A stretch of DNA of 64,000 nucleotides from Bacillota bacterium (GCA_023405135.1 JAEXYZ010000042.1:1-64000); one strand, 5' to 3'. Positions 36,463-45,243 are shown, numbered from the stretch's first letter. Numbers and translations are program-made. The notes: generated from the sequence alone by a model not told the origin.

Positions 36463-36488
36463 AAAACCCCTCCCAAAGTTGGAAGGGG
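36463..36488 (-). terminator. Terminator of the ba3 oxidase operon
   Basis: On the minus strand CCCCTTCC pairs with GGGAGGGG (one G-U) and TTTTC follows. It lies about 160 bases beyond the cbaA stop, with a repeat in between. The rest of 36294-36530 shows no gene. Confidence 0.65.
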
Positions 36489-36529
36489 ATGCTTATAAAT
36501 TTTAAGGTTGTTGACTAGATATTAGATGT

Positions 36530-36645
36530 ACTTGCTACGCTTTTCTTGATGTCTAGCTACGGGGGCTAGCTATACCACAAGGTCGTCCACGGGTAGCGAA
36601 AGTACCTCGCTTATCGCAACTAAGGAACGTACTACGCTTTTCTTG
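36530..36645. repeat. Intergenic repeat between ypvA and cbaA
   Basis: This is a GC-richer block with CTACGCTTTTCTTG at both ends (from about 36536 and 36630). The inner sequence is GTCTAGCTACGGGGGCTAGC. The GTCTAGCT and CGCTTTTCTT parts are typical of Bacillales intergenic repeats. It abuts the cbaA stop and would be part of its mRNA. Confidence 0.5.
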
Positions 36646-38361
36646 TTACCAGAATTTGTAGCCTACTGATCCAAGTGGTGAGTTGTTAATAATGTCTATA
36701 ATTGGAACAGTGTAAGCAATTAAAATTAATGCTACTAAAATTACGCCCCAAACTTTGAAGTTTTCTAGAATAGCAGGGGATTTACCTGCGCCTTCTGCAA
36801 CTTCACCAACAGGGAATTCTTCTTCTCCTTTTGGTGCAAACCAAAGTAAATTTACGACAACGCCGATGATAAGAAGAATTGTAATGAATAGAATTGTACC
36901 GCCAACTGCTTGAGCAATTTGGTAAGAAATCCATTCAGTAGCTTGTTCTGAACCACCGTAAGTAGAATACTCGGAACGACGAGGTGCTCCTAGTAAACCA
37001 GCAATATGCATTGCACCAGACATGATGAACATACCGACAGCCCACATAATACCTGTAATATTTGCTAAAGTATTTAATTGAGGTGTTAGCTTACGTCCAG
37101 TTAAATGTGGAATTAACCAGAAGGCTGCACCAAAGTAAGTTAAAACAACTGCTGTTGCAACTGTTAAATGGAAGTGACCAGTTACCCAAATCGTATTATG
37201 AATTAATTCATTCATTTGATAAGATGCATTGACAATACCGCCAGCACCACCAGGGATGAATGCAACCATACCGATAAATGGAACTAGGAAACGGCAATCT
37301 TTCCAAGGTAATTGTTTAAACCAACCCATAACACCTTTGCCACCAAGTTCGCGTCCGCGTAATTCAAATGTTGCGAACATTGAGAAGGCAGTCATTAATG
37401 ATGGAACAACAACAAAGAATGTTAAAACAGTTTGTAAGAATTTCCAAAATCCGTCGATACCAGGTTCAGTAAATTGATGGTGAATACCAACTGGAACAGA
37501 AAGGATTAAGAATAACATAAACGATAAACGAGATAATGCATCTGAGAAAATTTTACCGCCAATTACTTTCGGAATTACAACATACCAAATCATATATGCA
37601 GGTAATAACCAGAAATATACAAGTGCATGACCGAAATACCAGAATAAAGTACGAGTTAATAATACATCAATACGTTCAATTAAACCTAAAGACCAAGGAA
37701 GTAGTTGGAATAATACTTCAGTTGCAACACCTAAAGTTGCTACAAACCACATTAAATTGTTTACTATAGCCATAAAAGTTAATAGTGGTGAAGTTTGACC
37801 TTTATTTTCTTTACGCCATTGTGCATAACGCATTGCTTGTGCTAAACATTCAATCCAAGATCCAACAACAACTAGAGTTAAACCTAAATAGAAAATCCAG
37901 TGTGCTTTAAGTGGGGCATAGAATGTATAAAGTACTGTTGCTTCATTTAATAAAACCATAGTAGCAGCTGCGATTGTACCAATAGTCATTAACCAGAAAC
38001 CAATCCAACCTAAATTGCGTTGAGTATTAGAAAGGGCACCTGCTGTACGACTAACTGCTGCGAATTGGAATCCCATAATAAAGAAAGTAGTTAATATAAG
38101 ACCTAATAATACGCCATGTACTGTCAATACTTGATAATAACCGATTCCAAATGGAAGTTTAAATTGTCCTGAACGAACAAATACTTGAAGTAAACCTGCT
38201 AAACCTCCGACTAAAAGAGCTGTAAATGCTACATAAATATGGGCTAATGAAAGTTTTGCATCTTTTTTATCAACTTTCACTATATTATTTTTAGTGTTTG
38301 ATTTATTTGAATTATTTGTTTGATTTATTTGGACTTCTTTATTAGTGACTGCTGTTGTCAT
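36646..38361 (-). CDS. cbaA: ba3-type (B-family) cytochrome c oxidase subunit I
   Basis: The 571-residue membrane protein has about 13 helices and forms the heme-copper reaction centre that reduces oxygen. Visible ligands are TVHGVLLGLI (low-spin heme His), FGHALVYFWLLPAY (CuB His and cross-linked Tyr, in the B-family form), GIHHQFTEP (CuB His pair) and WVTGHFHLTV (heme His). The family is the Thermus ba3 type, with high oxygen affinity. It is the last gene of cbaD-cbaB-cbaA and overlaps cbaB by 20 bases. Confidence 0.93.
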   Translation of the reverse strand: MTTAVTNKEVQINQTNNSNKSNTKNNIVKVDKKDAKLSLAHIYVAFTALLVGGLAGLLQVFVRSGQFKLPFGIGYYQVLTVHGVLLGLILTTFFIMGFQFAAVSRTAGALSNTQRNLGWIGFWLMTIGTIAAATMVLLNEATVLYTFYAPLKAHWIFYLGLTLVVVGSWIECLAQAMRYAQWRKENKGQTSPLLTFMAIVNNLMWFVATLGVATEVLFQLLPWSLGLIERIDVLLTRTLFWYFGHALVYFWLLPAYMIWYVVIPKVIGGKIFSDALSRLSFMLFLILSVPVGIHHQFTEPGIDGFWKFLQTVLTFFVVVPSLMTAFSMFATFELRGRELGGKGVMGWFKQLPWKDCRFLVPFIGMVAFIPGGAGGIVNASYQMNELIHNTIWVTGHFHLTVATAVVLTYFGAAFWLIPHLTGRKLTPQLNTLANITGIMWAVGMFIMSGAMHIAGLLGAPRRSEYSTYGGSEQATEWISYQIAQAVGGTILFITILLIIGVVVNLLWFAPKGEEEFPVGEVAEGAGKSPAILENFKVWGVILVALILIAYTVPIIDIINNSPLGSVGYKFW

Positions 38362-38839
38362 GAGAGTCCACCACCTTTAATGTAGAATACATCATTGCGT
38401 GACCAGTACCGCAATATTCATTACATACGATTGTATATTCGCCAGCTTTATCAACCGTAGCAATTTTTTCTGAAACATAACCAGGTTCTAACATCATATT
38501 AATATTAGTACCTGCAACCTCAAAACCGTGAACGACGTCTTTAGTTGTAGCAACGAATCTTACTTTTGATCCGACAGGTATTTCAATTTCCATTGGATTA
38601 TAATTAAATGCCGAAGCAACTAATACAACTTCATAATCCCAGTCTTTTCCTTCAACTTTATGAACGCCTGGGTTATCGAATGGAGCAATTTCATCTACCT
38701 TTTCATAGTTAATTGTCCATTTCGAATTATTTGGATGCGTGCCTGCGTGAAAGGCACTTACACCAATAATAATAAGGAATGCAATCAGTGTACCTGTACC
38801 GAATACAAGCCACCATTTCTCATACTTGTGTATGTGCAT
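38342..38839 (-). CDS. cbaB: ba3-type cytochrome c oxidase subunit II (CuA)
   Basis: The 165-residue protein has one N-terminal membrane helix (about 9-32) and an outside cupredoxin domain. CuA ligands are His in VVHGFEV and the C-x3-C-x3-H-x2-M set in CNEYCGTGHAMM. It takes electrons from cytochrome c. This is the short, single-helix form typical of B-family oxidases. AGGAGGG lies at a good distance from ATG 38839. It overlaps cbaA. Confidence 0.93.
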   Translation of the reverse strand: MHIHKYEKWWLVFGTGTLIAFLIIIGVSAFHAGTHPNNSKWTINYEKVDEIAPFDNPGVHKVEGKDWDYEVVLVASAFNYNPMEIEIPVGSKVRFVATTKDVVHGFEVAGTNINMMLEPGYVSEKIATVDKAGEYTIVCNEYCGTGHAMMYSTLKVVDSHDNSSH

Positions 38840-38877
38840 TGTAGAGTTCCCTCCTATAATAAATATTCGACTTACTT

Positions 38878-39000
38878 TTAAAAACGATCAATGAATAAAT
38901 TGAAGCAAAGAGCCCAAACGACGATAATGACAATTCCGATTCCAAAGGTAGCATAAAGTGTACCTTTTAAATTGTCATCGGATTTTTTTTGGTTTGCCAT
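38878..39000 (-). CDS. cbaD: ba3 oxidase small subunit IIa, 40 residues
   Basis: A short frame with a strong AGGAGGGAG ribosome site encodes MANQKKSDDNLKGTL... followed by one membrane helix (FGIGIVIIVVWALCFNLF) and IDRF. The charged N-terminal tail and single helix are those of subunit IIa, the small helix that replaces one of the missing subunit II helices in B-family oxidases. It lies 38 bases before cbaB and is the first gene of the operon. It is easily missed because of its size. Confidence 0.8.
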   Translation of the reverse strand: MANQKKSDDNLKGTLYATFGIGIVIIVVWALCFNLFIDRF

Positions 39001-39043
39001 GTCTCTCCCTCCTAAACGATAAAAATATTTATTTTACGAACCC

Positions 39044-39086
39044 ATCATATAAGAAAAAGAGGGAGCAAGATGTGATAAAAATCACA
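39044..39086 (-). promoter_or_regulatory. ba3 operon promoter with FNR-type box
   Basis: TGTGATAAAAATCACA (39071-39086) is an exact TGTGA-N6-TCACA palindrome, the FNR/CRP-family consensus. On the minus strand TATGAT (39049-39044) can be the -10, placing the start near 39037 and the box centre at about -41.5, the class II activator position. Oxygen control of a high-affinity oxidase fits. Which regulator binds is inference. Confidence 0.65.
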
Positions 39087-39151
39087 CTTCGACAATTCAA
39101 ATGTGAAATTAATGTGAAAGCTATTATTTCCTGCATGAAACGACAAATAGT

Positions 39152-39182
39152 AGCCGTCCCAAAAAATCATTTGGGAACGGCT
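39152..39182. repeat. Hairpin
   Basis: AGCCGTCCCAAA pairs with TTTGGGAACGGCT, with one mismatch or bulge. There is no clear T-run. It touches the dispersed repeat that begins near 39176. Confidence 0.5.
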
Positions 39183-39246
39183 CTTGTATCAGACACTTTG
39201 CTTTCATTACAGATAAATTTCAGCGAGGATACGAAGGACTATAGAA
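39176..39246. repeat. Dispersed repeat copy A (about 70 bp)
   Basis: The block ACGGCTCTTGTATCAGAC...TACAGATAAATTTC..CGAGGATACGAAG resembles 63299-63365 (ACGGCAACTTGTATCTGAC...TACAGATAAATTC.GACGAAGGAACGAAG). Both lie in intergenic space far apart. Frames across it are not genes. Confidence 0.5.
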
Positions 39247-39281
39247 GAAATATTTTTAAGCAAACAGTTACAATAAAAGAG

Positions 39282-39325
39282 AATAGGCTGTCCCGAAATT
39301 TTCAGTTTCGAGACAGCCTATTTTC
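39282..39325. terminator. Strong hairpin, likely terminator
   Basis: AATAGGCTGTC (39282-39292) pairs with GACAGCCTATT (39312-39322), with GAAA/TTTC nested inside, then TTC. It lies between the divergently oriented oxidase promoter and the convergent end of cheX. No gene for it to terminate is visible on the plus strand. Confidence 0.55.
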
Positions 39326-39371
39326 AATCGGGTGTTAACGTACAAAGTATGAAAGATATCGCTAATTGGGG

Positions 39372-39397
39372 CTGTTCAAAAGAACTCTTCTGAACAG
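39372..39397 (-). terminator. Hairpin after the CheX-like gene
   Basis: CTGTTCA pairs with TGAACAG, with AAGA/TCTT nested inside. It is 32 bases beyond the stop of the minus-strand gene at 39429. There is no clear T-run. Confidence 0.4.
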
Positions 39398-39428
39398 ACT
39401 CTAAATAGAAGTTTCTATTATTATATTA

Positions 39429-39890
39429 TTAGTCTTCATCAATAGTAAATAGAATCGTAAGAAGACCGACTCCTTCAATAAATGTAGGAAGTTTAAACGC
39501 TTTTTCAAAACCAAGTAGTTTTGTGTTTCCGACTAATACGGTAGGAGGGGTAATGTCTACATTAAAGGATTGTTCTCCAACATATGTACATAAATTACCA
39601 GCAAACATGTTACCTAATTCCCCTGTAAAAGATTCCAACATTTCGCCTTCAAGCGGCATACCGAACATTTTTTCTCCGATTGCACTAAAGGTTGAAGTAG
39701 CACTATCAATGATTACTCTTCCTTTAATATCCCCTAATAACCCGATTAAAACTCCTATCTCTTTTTGTATGTATGGCTCAGAAAGTATAGTAGGAGACTG
39801 TATATCCAATTCCATAGGAAGGATGGTTTTTAAAGAATGAACGGAACTGTTCAAAATAGTTTGTATATGTTTCGAATTATTCAATAGCAT
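39429..39890 (-). CDS. CheX-like chemotaxis phosphatase family protein
   Basis: The 153-residue protein has the CheC/CheX/FliY fold. The active-site helix pattern E-x2-N lies in ESFTGELGNMFAGN (about residues 85-98), preceded by GLLGDIKGRVIID. Members dephosphorylate CheY-P. Only one such helix is seen, as in CheX. It is a lone gene with no chemotaxis genes nearby, so its partner is unknown. Confidence 0.8.
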   Translation of the reverse strand: MLLNNSKHIQTILNSSVHSLKTILPMELDIQSPTILSEPYIQKEIGVLIGLLGDIKGRVIIDSATSTFSAIGEKMFGMPLEGEMLESFTGELGNMFAGNLCTYVGEQSFNVDITPPTVLVGNTKLLGFEKAFKLPTFIEGVGLLTILFTIDED

Positions 39891-39962
39891 ACACCCTTTT
39901 TTCGACTTTTTTCCATCTTACCATTAATTTAGCATAATAGACATCAAAAAAATTGATTTGGA

Positions 39963-40016
39963 TTGACTTCACCTTGAATTTTTTAATATAATAAAGTTAG
40001 ATGAAAATGATTCTCA
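39963..40016 (+). promoter_or_regulatory. Promoter with overlapping Fur box
   Basis: TTGACT (39963-39968), 18 bases, TATAAT (39987-39992). The Fur-type sequence TGAAAATGATTCTCA (40002-40016) matches the 7-1-7 consensus TGATAATNATTATCA at 13 of 15 positions and covers the first transcribed bases. It sits 24 bases before a 27-codon gene. Confidence 0.7.
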
Positions 40017-40039
40017 TTAATAATAGGAGCGTGAATTAG

Positions 40040-40123
40040 ATGGTTTATATGTTTGTAGGTGCAACAATTCTTATTTATACAGGCATTGGCACATATATAT
40101 TTAAGAACACAATAAAATCATAA
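40040..40123 (+). CDS. 27-residue membrane peptide under a Fur box
   Basis: TAGGAGCG lies eight bases before ATG 40040. The product is MVYMFVGATILIYTGIGTYI followed by FKNTIKS: one hydrophobic helix with a positive C-terminal end. This suggests an N-out, C-in single-pass peptide. No homolog is recalled. The consensus promoter and Fur-type operator suggest it is made when iron is scarce. It might modulate a membrane transporter or oxidase, but that is speculation. The rest of 39891-40313 has no other gene. Confidence 0.6.
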   Translation: MVYMFVGATILIYTGIGTYIFKNTIKS

Positions 40124-40313
40124 ACTCGCAATTCAATTTCCTGATCTTTCACATACCTCTATTAACACTTCTTTTTTCTAAAACTTTTCCCAAATATTAA
40201 TAAATGAAAAAAATCCTCTAAATTTCATATTTTTTAGCCGATTTTGTTGATAAATCATGGTAGTATATAATATATAATTGTGACAAAAATGAGGCAGAGG
40301 GGTATTTATTTAC

Positions 40314-43300
40314 ATGAATTCTTTTGATGAAAAACTACAGCAATTACTGCAGCAATCTGCTGTTCAATACATAATTTACAAAAAAAATGAAGATACAGAA
40401 CGAATGGAGAAACTGGATCTATTTGCTCGTAAACTGTTGCAAAAAGAATATGTTATCGGCTTTGCAGGGCACTTTTCTGCAGGTAAATCAAGTATGATCA
40501 ATGCATTGTCAGGAGAGGACATTCTTGCGGCAAGCCCAATTCCAACAAGTGCAAACATTGTAAAGGTTCATAAATCAGATGAGGATTACGCTATCGTCTA
40601 CATGCACGATGCTAAACCTGTTAAGTTTGAAGCAGGATATGATTTTAAAACCGTAAAGGAATTAAGTAAAAATGGCCAGCTCGTTTCACAAATTGAAATC
40701 GGTCATAAAGGGTCATCTCTACCAAAAGGAGTAACGGTAATGGATACTCCAGGAGTAGACTCTACTGATGATGCTCATGCAATGTCTACAGAATCTGCAT
40801 TACACCTTGCAGATATTGTTTTTTATACGATGGATTACAATCATGTTCAATCTGAATTAAACTTCCAATTTACAAAACAATTAATGAAATACAATCCAAA
40901 CGTTTACTTGATTGTTAACCAAATCGATAAACATAAAGAGCAAGAACTATCTTTTCAGGAGTTTAAACAATCTGTTCACCAATCCTTTGCGGCATGGGGT
41001 GTTGAACCAAAAGGAATTTTCTTTACTTCTTTAAGAGACTTTGATCATCCAAATAATGATTTTCAAACAGTTAAAAAAATTGTAATGGACTCCATGAATG
41101 ATTGGGAAGATCAGCTTATTAAAACTGCCGAAAGTACATTGAAAAAACTTCAAAGCGAACATTTAAAGTATTTAGAGCAAGAGAAGCAAGACGCTTTTGT
41201 CGAATTTGAAGAAGTTTTAACAGCTGAGGAATGGGAAAATCATCAGGATATTCTTGAACAGTATGAGAAGCTAAAACTTCAAACAGATTTATTTTCAATT
41301 GATAATTGGATTGAGACGTTTAAAGACAAACGTAAAAATTTATTAGACAATGCCGCACTAATCCCAGCAGACTTCCGAGAAAAATTACGTTCTTATCTTG
41401 AAAGTAAACAGCAAGGCTTTAAAGTAGGTGGACTATTCACTGCGAAAAAGAAAACAGAAGAAGAAAAAAATCTGCGTAAAGAAGAAGTATATGAGCAATA
41501 TAAAACGATTTTACAATCTCAAATTATTGGTCATATGAAAAACTTAATGAAACAATCATTGCGAGATGTTGGCGCATTAACTGATGAGCGTGCCGCAAAA
41601 ATTGATGCAATGTCATTTAACGTACCTTTCTCAGTCATCGAGGATCAAGTAAAATCCGATGCCCTTGTAACAGGTGACGCAGTACTCAACTTTGCGAATC
41701 GAGTTGCTGAAGCTACAAAACGCTTCTTTATTGAGGCAACGGATGAGTGGAAGGATCAACAAATAGATGTTTTAAATAATGCAGCTAGCCAATTATCCGC
41801 TCCAGTAACAGAAAAATTAAATCGTATGTCAGCTAAAGTAAAGGCAATTCAAACGATTCTTAAATTAGATGAAAGCAAACAATTTTCGGAAAAAGAAATT
41901 ACGTTAACATCAAAGGAAACGCGAAGTGAAGCAAAATCCCAAGAAAATTTATGGGAAGCGAGCTTTGAACAATCGTTAAAAGAAGTTCGTCCGTTTGATC
42001 CGTCTATGATTATTAAACAAGAAACGAAAAATGAAAATGAGTTCCTTGAAAAAGAGAAACAATCGTTAACCTTTGATGGAAAAGGCGAGGATGTTATTCA
42101 ATCGGCATTAAGAACAGCAAATGCTGTGAAAAAAATCGATGGTTTTGAAGAAGTTGCAAGCTTCTTAATGAAAAAAGTAGAGCGACTTAAACAAAAGGAT
42201 TTTACAATTGCTTTATTCGGTGCATTTAGTGCAGGTAAATCTAGTTTTTCAAATGCTTTAATGGGATCAAAGGTTTTACCGGTTTCACCAAATCCAACGA
42301 CTGCTGCCATTAATAAAATTCGACCAGTAACAGATGAACATCCACATGAAACAGCTGATGTTCATTTAAAAACAGCACAGCAACTATTGGAGGATATCCA
42401 AGGTTCATATCAAGCAATTGGGTTAACAGTTAAGTCTTTAGATGAAGCTTTTGAAAGAGCAGAAGAAGGTTTAAAGGTTCAATTAACTGATGAACGATTA
42501 AATGTTCATAAATCATTTATTCGCGCCTTTGCACAAGGATTTAAAGCTTATGAATCTCAACTAGGTCAAACAATTCGCGTTAACCGTACAGAATTTGAAC
42601 GTTTTGTTGCAGAAGAAAATCGCTCTTGCTTCGTAGACAATATCGACTTTTACTATGACAGTCCATTAACGAGAATGGGTGTTACACTAGTTGACACTCC
42701 AGGGGCAGATTCAATTAATGCTCGTCATACAGGTGTAGCATTTGATTATATTCGTAATGCAGATGCCATTTTATTTATTACGTATTATAATCATGCCTTC
42801 GCAAAAGCAGATCGTGAATTTTTAATTCAATTAGGTCGTGTGAAGGATGCCTTCGAGTTAGATAAAATGTTCTTTATTGTGAATGCAATCGACCTTGCTT
42901 CAACAGAAGAAGAGGAAGAAGAAGTGAAAAGCTATGTTCGAAATGAATTACAACGTTTCGGCATTCGCTTCCCAAGACTTTATGGCGTATCAAGTTTATT
43001 TGCTCTGCGTGAAAAAGAGGAAATTAAAGATTATCAATCGGGGATGCATGAATTTGAACAATCGTTCCATCATTTCTTAAATGAGGAATTGGCGTCCATC
43101 GCTATTCAGGCACTTCATGAGGAAGTAGAAAAAACACATCAACGATTCTCAGATTTAATCGCACAAACGGAGCAAAACTTAAAACGGAAAGATGAGCGTT
43201 TAGCAGAGCTGAAACAATTAGAGGATCATTTACAACGGAAATATACGACGACTTCAACAAGTATACTTGAAAGTGACGTTAAGCAGGAATTAGATGAACT

Positions 43301-43937
43301 ACTTTATTACTTAATGCAGCGTGTATATTACCGTTACCCAGATTTCTTTAGAGAAGGGTATAATCCATCTACTTTTGCATCAATGCCAGCTCAGAGTGCA
43401 CTTGTACAAGCATTGAAAGAAACACTAGATGCATTGAAGTTTGACTTTGCACAAGAATTACGTGTAACGAACTTCCGATTAACGCAATTTATCCAAAAGA
43501 AAATGATTGAACGATTTAAAGATGAAGTTCGATCATTAAAAGAATTAAATAATAGTTTTTCATTTCTAGCATATGAGCCAGATGAACCAAACTTACTTGA
43601 TTTCACTGGTCCATTTGATGATTTTATGAAATACGCTTCTGTAAAGTCGTATTTTAAAAATACGAAAGCATTTTTCGAGAAAAACGAAAAGGAACAATTA
43701 AAAAGTGCCCTTGAAGAACTAACAAAGCCAGATGCACAAAATTATGTGGATAAACAAAAAGAAGAATTATTTAATTGGGCAATCAATTTCATTCAAAATG
43801 AAGCTGAAAATTTAAATGAACATTTATTCGAGCAAGCAATGAATCAGATTGAAACAGAAAGACTTTTACTTCAAGAAGAGGATCGATTGGCAACATGGAA
43901 ATCAATCTATTCAGATTTGCAAAAAACGGAGGTATAA
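40314..43937 (+). CDS. dynA: Tandem dynamin-like GTPase DynA
   Basis: The 1207-residue protein is a fusion of two dynamin-like modules, as in B. subtilis DynA (YpbR), which tethers and protects membranes. The first GTPase has GHFSAGKSSMINAL (about residue 55), DTPGVDST and NQIDKH. The second has GAFSAGKSSFSNAL (about 640), DTPGADSIN and NAIDLA. Helical stalk segments follow each. Length and double P-loop agree with the family. AGAGGGG precedes ATG 40314. The next gene follows by three bases. Confidence 0.93.
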   Translation: MNSFDEKLQQLLQQSAVQYIIYKKNEDTERMEKLDLFARKLLQKEYVIGFAGHFSAGKSSMINALSGEDILAASPIPTSANIVKVHKSDEDYAIVYMHDAKPVKFEAGYDFKTVKELSKNGQLVSQIEIGHKGSSLPKGVTVMDTPGVDSTDDAHAMSTESALHLADIVFYTMDYNHVQSELNFQFTKQLMKYNPNVYLIVNQIDKHKEQELSFQEFKQSVHQSFAAWGVEPKGIFFTSLRDFDHPNNDFQTVKKIVMDSMNDWEDQLIKTAESTLKKLQSEHLKYLEQEKQDAFVEFEEVLTAEEWENHQDILEQYEKLKLQTDLFSIDNWIETFKDKRKNLLDNAALIPADFREKLRSYLESKQQGFKVGGLFTAKKKTEEEKNLRKEEVYEQYKTILQSQIIGHMKNLMKQSLRDVGALTDERAAKIDAMSFNVPFSVIEDQVKSDALVTGDAVLNFANRVAEATKRFFIEATDEWKDQQIDVLNNAASQLSAPVTEKLNRMSAKVKAIQTILKLDESKQFSEKEITLTSKETRSEAKSQENLWEASFEQSLKEVRPFDPSMIIKQETKNENEFLEKEKQSLTFDGKGEDVIQSALRTANAVKKIDGFEEVASFLMKKVERLKQKDFTIALFGAFSAGKSSFSNALMGSKVLPVSPNPTTAAINKIRPVTDEHPHETADVHLKTAQQLLEDIQGSYQAIGLTVKSLDEAFERAEEGLKVQLTDERLNVHKSFIRAFAQGFKAYESQLGQTIRVNRTEFERFVAEENRSCFVDNIDFYYDSPLTRMGVTLVDTPGADSINARHTGVAFDYIRNADAILFITYYNHAFAKADREFLIQLGRVKDAFELDKMFFIVNAIDLASTEEEEEEVKSYVRNELQRFGIRFPRLYGVSSLFALREKEEIKDYQSGMHEFEQSFHHFLNEELASIAIQALHEEVEKTHQRFSDLIAQTEQNLKRKDERLAELKQLEDHLQRKYTTTSTSILESDVKQELDELLYYLMQRVYYRYPDFFREGYNPSTFASMPAQSALVQALKETLDALKFDFAQELRVTNFRLTQFIQKKMIERFKDEVRSLKELNNSFSFLAYEPDEPNLLDFTGPFDDFMKYASVKSYFKNTKAFFEKNEKEQLKSALEELTKPDAQNYVDKQKEELFNWAINFIQNEAENLNEHLFEQAMNQIETERLLLQEEDRLATWKSIYSDLQKTEV

Positions 43938-43940
43938 AAA

Positions 43941-44747
43941 ATGGCTAAAGTTTTTATTGATGCAAAGGAAGTAAAAGAAGGAAGATTTATTGATGCGCGG
44001 TTTAATCTGAAGGAAAAGAATTGGGCACAGCTTGAATATGACAGAGACCATATTCAAGGGGCACTTTATTGGGATTTAGAACGCGATTTATCGGATTTAT
44101 CAAAATCTGATGGTCGCCACCCACTCCCTTCAAAGGACAAATTACAACAATTGTTTGAACACTCTGGCTTACAATTAGAGGATACGATTTATATTTATGA
44201 TCAAGGAGCAGCACCTTTTGCTTCCCGGGCATGGTGGATGCTAAAATATGCAAACTTCCCAAATGTATATATCGTAAATGGTGGATATAACGCTCTAAAA
44301 GAAGCAGGCTTTGCTATTTCAACTGAAGTTCCAACAGTTGCTCCTACTAAATTAGAAATCAATTGGAACGATTCCATTTATGCTTCACGGGAAGACGTGA
44401 AAAATATTGTAGATAAAAAAGAGAGCGCAACAATATTAGATGCCCGTGCTGCTGAAAGATATCGTGGAGAAAATGAGCCAATTGATCGTATTGCAGGACA
44501 TATTCCTACTGCGAAAAACTTTGACTGGGAGCAGTTAATTGAAGGAACTTCCTTACAACCAAATGAAAAATTGAAACAAAAGGTAAGTAAGGATGAAGAG
44601 ATTGTTGTTTACTGTGGATCAGGAGTAACAGCATCTACTTTATATTCAGTGCTTGAAGAAGCCGGCTATGAAAAATTACGATTATATGTTGGTAGTTTCA
44701 GTGATTGGATTAATCATTATGATGTGGAGACTGGGGAGAATTTATAG
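43941..44747 (+). CDS. Sulfurtransferase with two rhodanese domains
   Basis: The 268-residue protein has an inactive N-terminal and an active C-terminal rhodanese domain. The active-site cysteine is in VVYCGSGVTAS, the CGSGVT form typical of 3-mercaptopyruvate sulfurtransferases rather than thiosulfate:cyanide rhodaneses. DARAAERYRGENEPIDRIAG precedes it. It probably moves sulfane sulfur. GGAGG precedes ATG 43941, and it is co-transcribed with dynA. Confidence 0.88.
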   Translation: MAKVFIDAKEVKEGRFIDARFNLKEKNWAQLEYDRDHIQGALYWDLERDLSDLSKSDGRHPLPSKDKLQQLFEHSGLQLEDTIYIYDQGAAPFASRAWWMLKYANFPNVYIVNGGYNALKEAGFAISTEVPTVAPTKLEINWNDSIYASREDVKNIVDKKESATILDARAAERYRGENEPIDRIAGHIPTAKNFDWEQLIEGTSLQPNEKLKQKVSKDEEIVVYCGSGVTASTLYSVLEEAGYEKLRLYVGSFSDWINHYDVETGENL

Positions 44748-44809
44748 TATTTTAAATAAAAACGAATTGATAAACTAAAAAAGTGAAAATGAACTATTTT
44801 GTATTACGT

Positions 44810-44848
44810 CGGCTAAATATCTGATTGATTATTTAGTCGATTTTTTTT
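44810..44848 (+). terminator. Terminator after the sulfurtransferase
   Basis: CGGCTAAATA pairs with TATTTAGTCG (one G-U) and is followed by ATTTTTTTTATTT. Confidence 0.85.
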
Positions 44849-44995
44849 ATTTCGTAGGTCGTAAAAAAGTCACCCCCTTCTTTTGTCTAACCTTAACAAT
44901 ATTGATAAAGCAAATAGTGATTGGTATTATTTAACATAAATTGCTATCTGTATTTTCAAGGTGGCGAAAATGTTATTTCTAAGGAGGATGAAAAG

Positions 44996-45118
44996 ATGTA
45001 CGTTAAGAAACCTAAAATAAAGAAAAATATGTTTGATAATTTAAAAAACTGGGAAGATCCGAATGAATTAACTAAAGATAATAGAGGAATTAGTGGTATA
45101 AGTTATAAGGATAAGTAA
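44996..45118 (+). CDS. Small hypothetical protein, 40 residues
   Basis: AAGGAGG (44981-44987) lies eight bases before ATG 44996. The product starts MYVKKPKIKKNMFDNLKNWE and ends DPNELTKDNRGISGISYKDK. It is hydrophilic and basic at the N-terminus, with no membrane helix or signal. I do not recognise it. The strong ribosome site and lack of another frame support a real gene. It precedes a secreted protein gene but has its own gap of 125 bases. Confidence 0.55.
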   Translation: MYVKKPKIKKNMFDNLKNWEDPNELTKDNRGISGISYKDK

Positions 45119-45194
45119 AGAATTATTGAATGTTATAACAATGGGTATTAAATTAAATTTTTACAAAAAAGACTATTTTTTATGTAACCTTTCT

Positions 45195-45227
45195 AAAGCT
45201 TTCTCGACTAATTAAACGAAAAGCTTT
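45195..45227 (+). promoter_or_regulatory. 5'UTR hairpin before the stalk-domain gene
   Basis: AAAGCTTTCTCG (45195-45206) pairs with CGAAAAGCTTT (45217-45227), with one bulge. It ends right before the ribosome site AAAGGAGAG. It may protect the mRNA or control translation. Confidence 0.45.
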
Positions 45228-45243
45228 GAAAGGAGAGAAAGAT

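Noticed and set aside
38958..39338. 126-codon plus-strand frame over the oxidase promoter
   Set aside because: It runs antisense across cbaD, the FNR box and a dispersed repeat, without a ribosome site.
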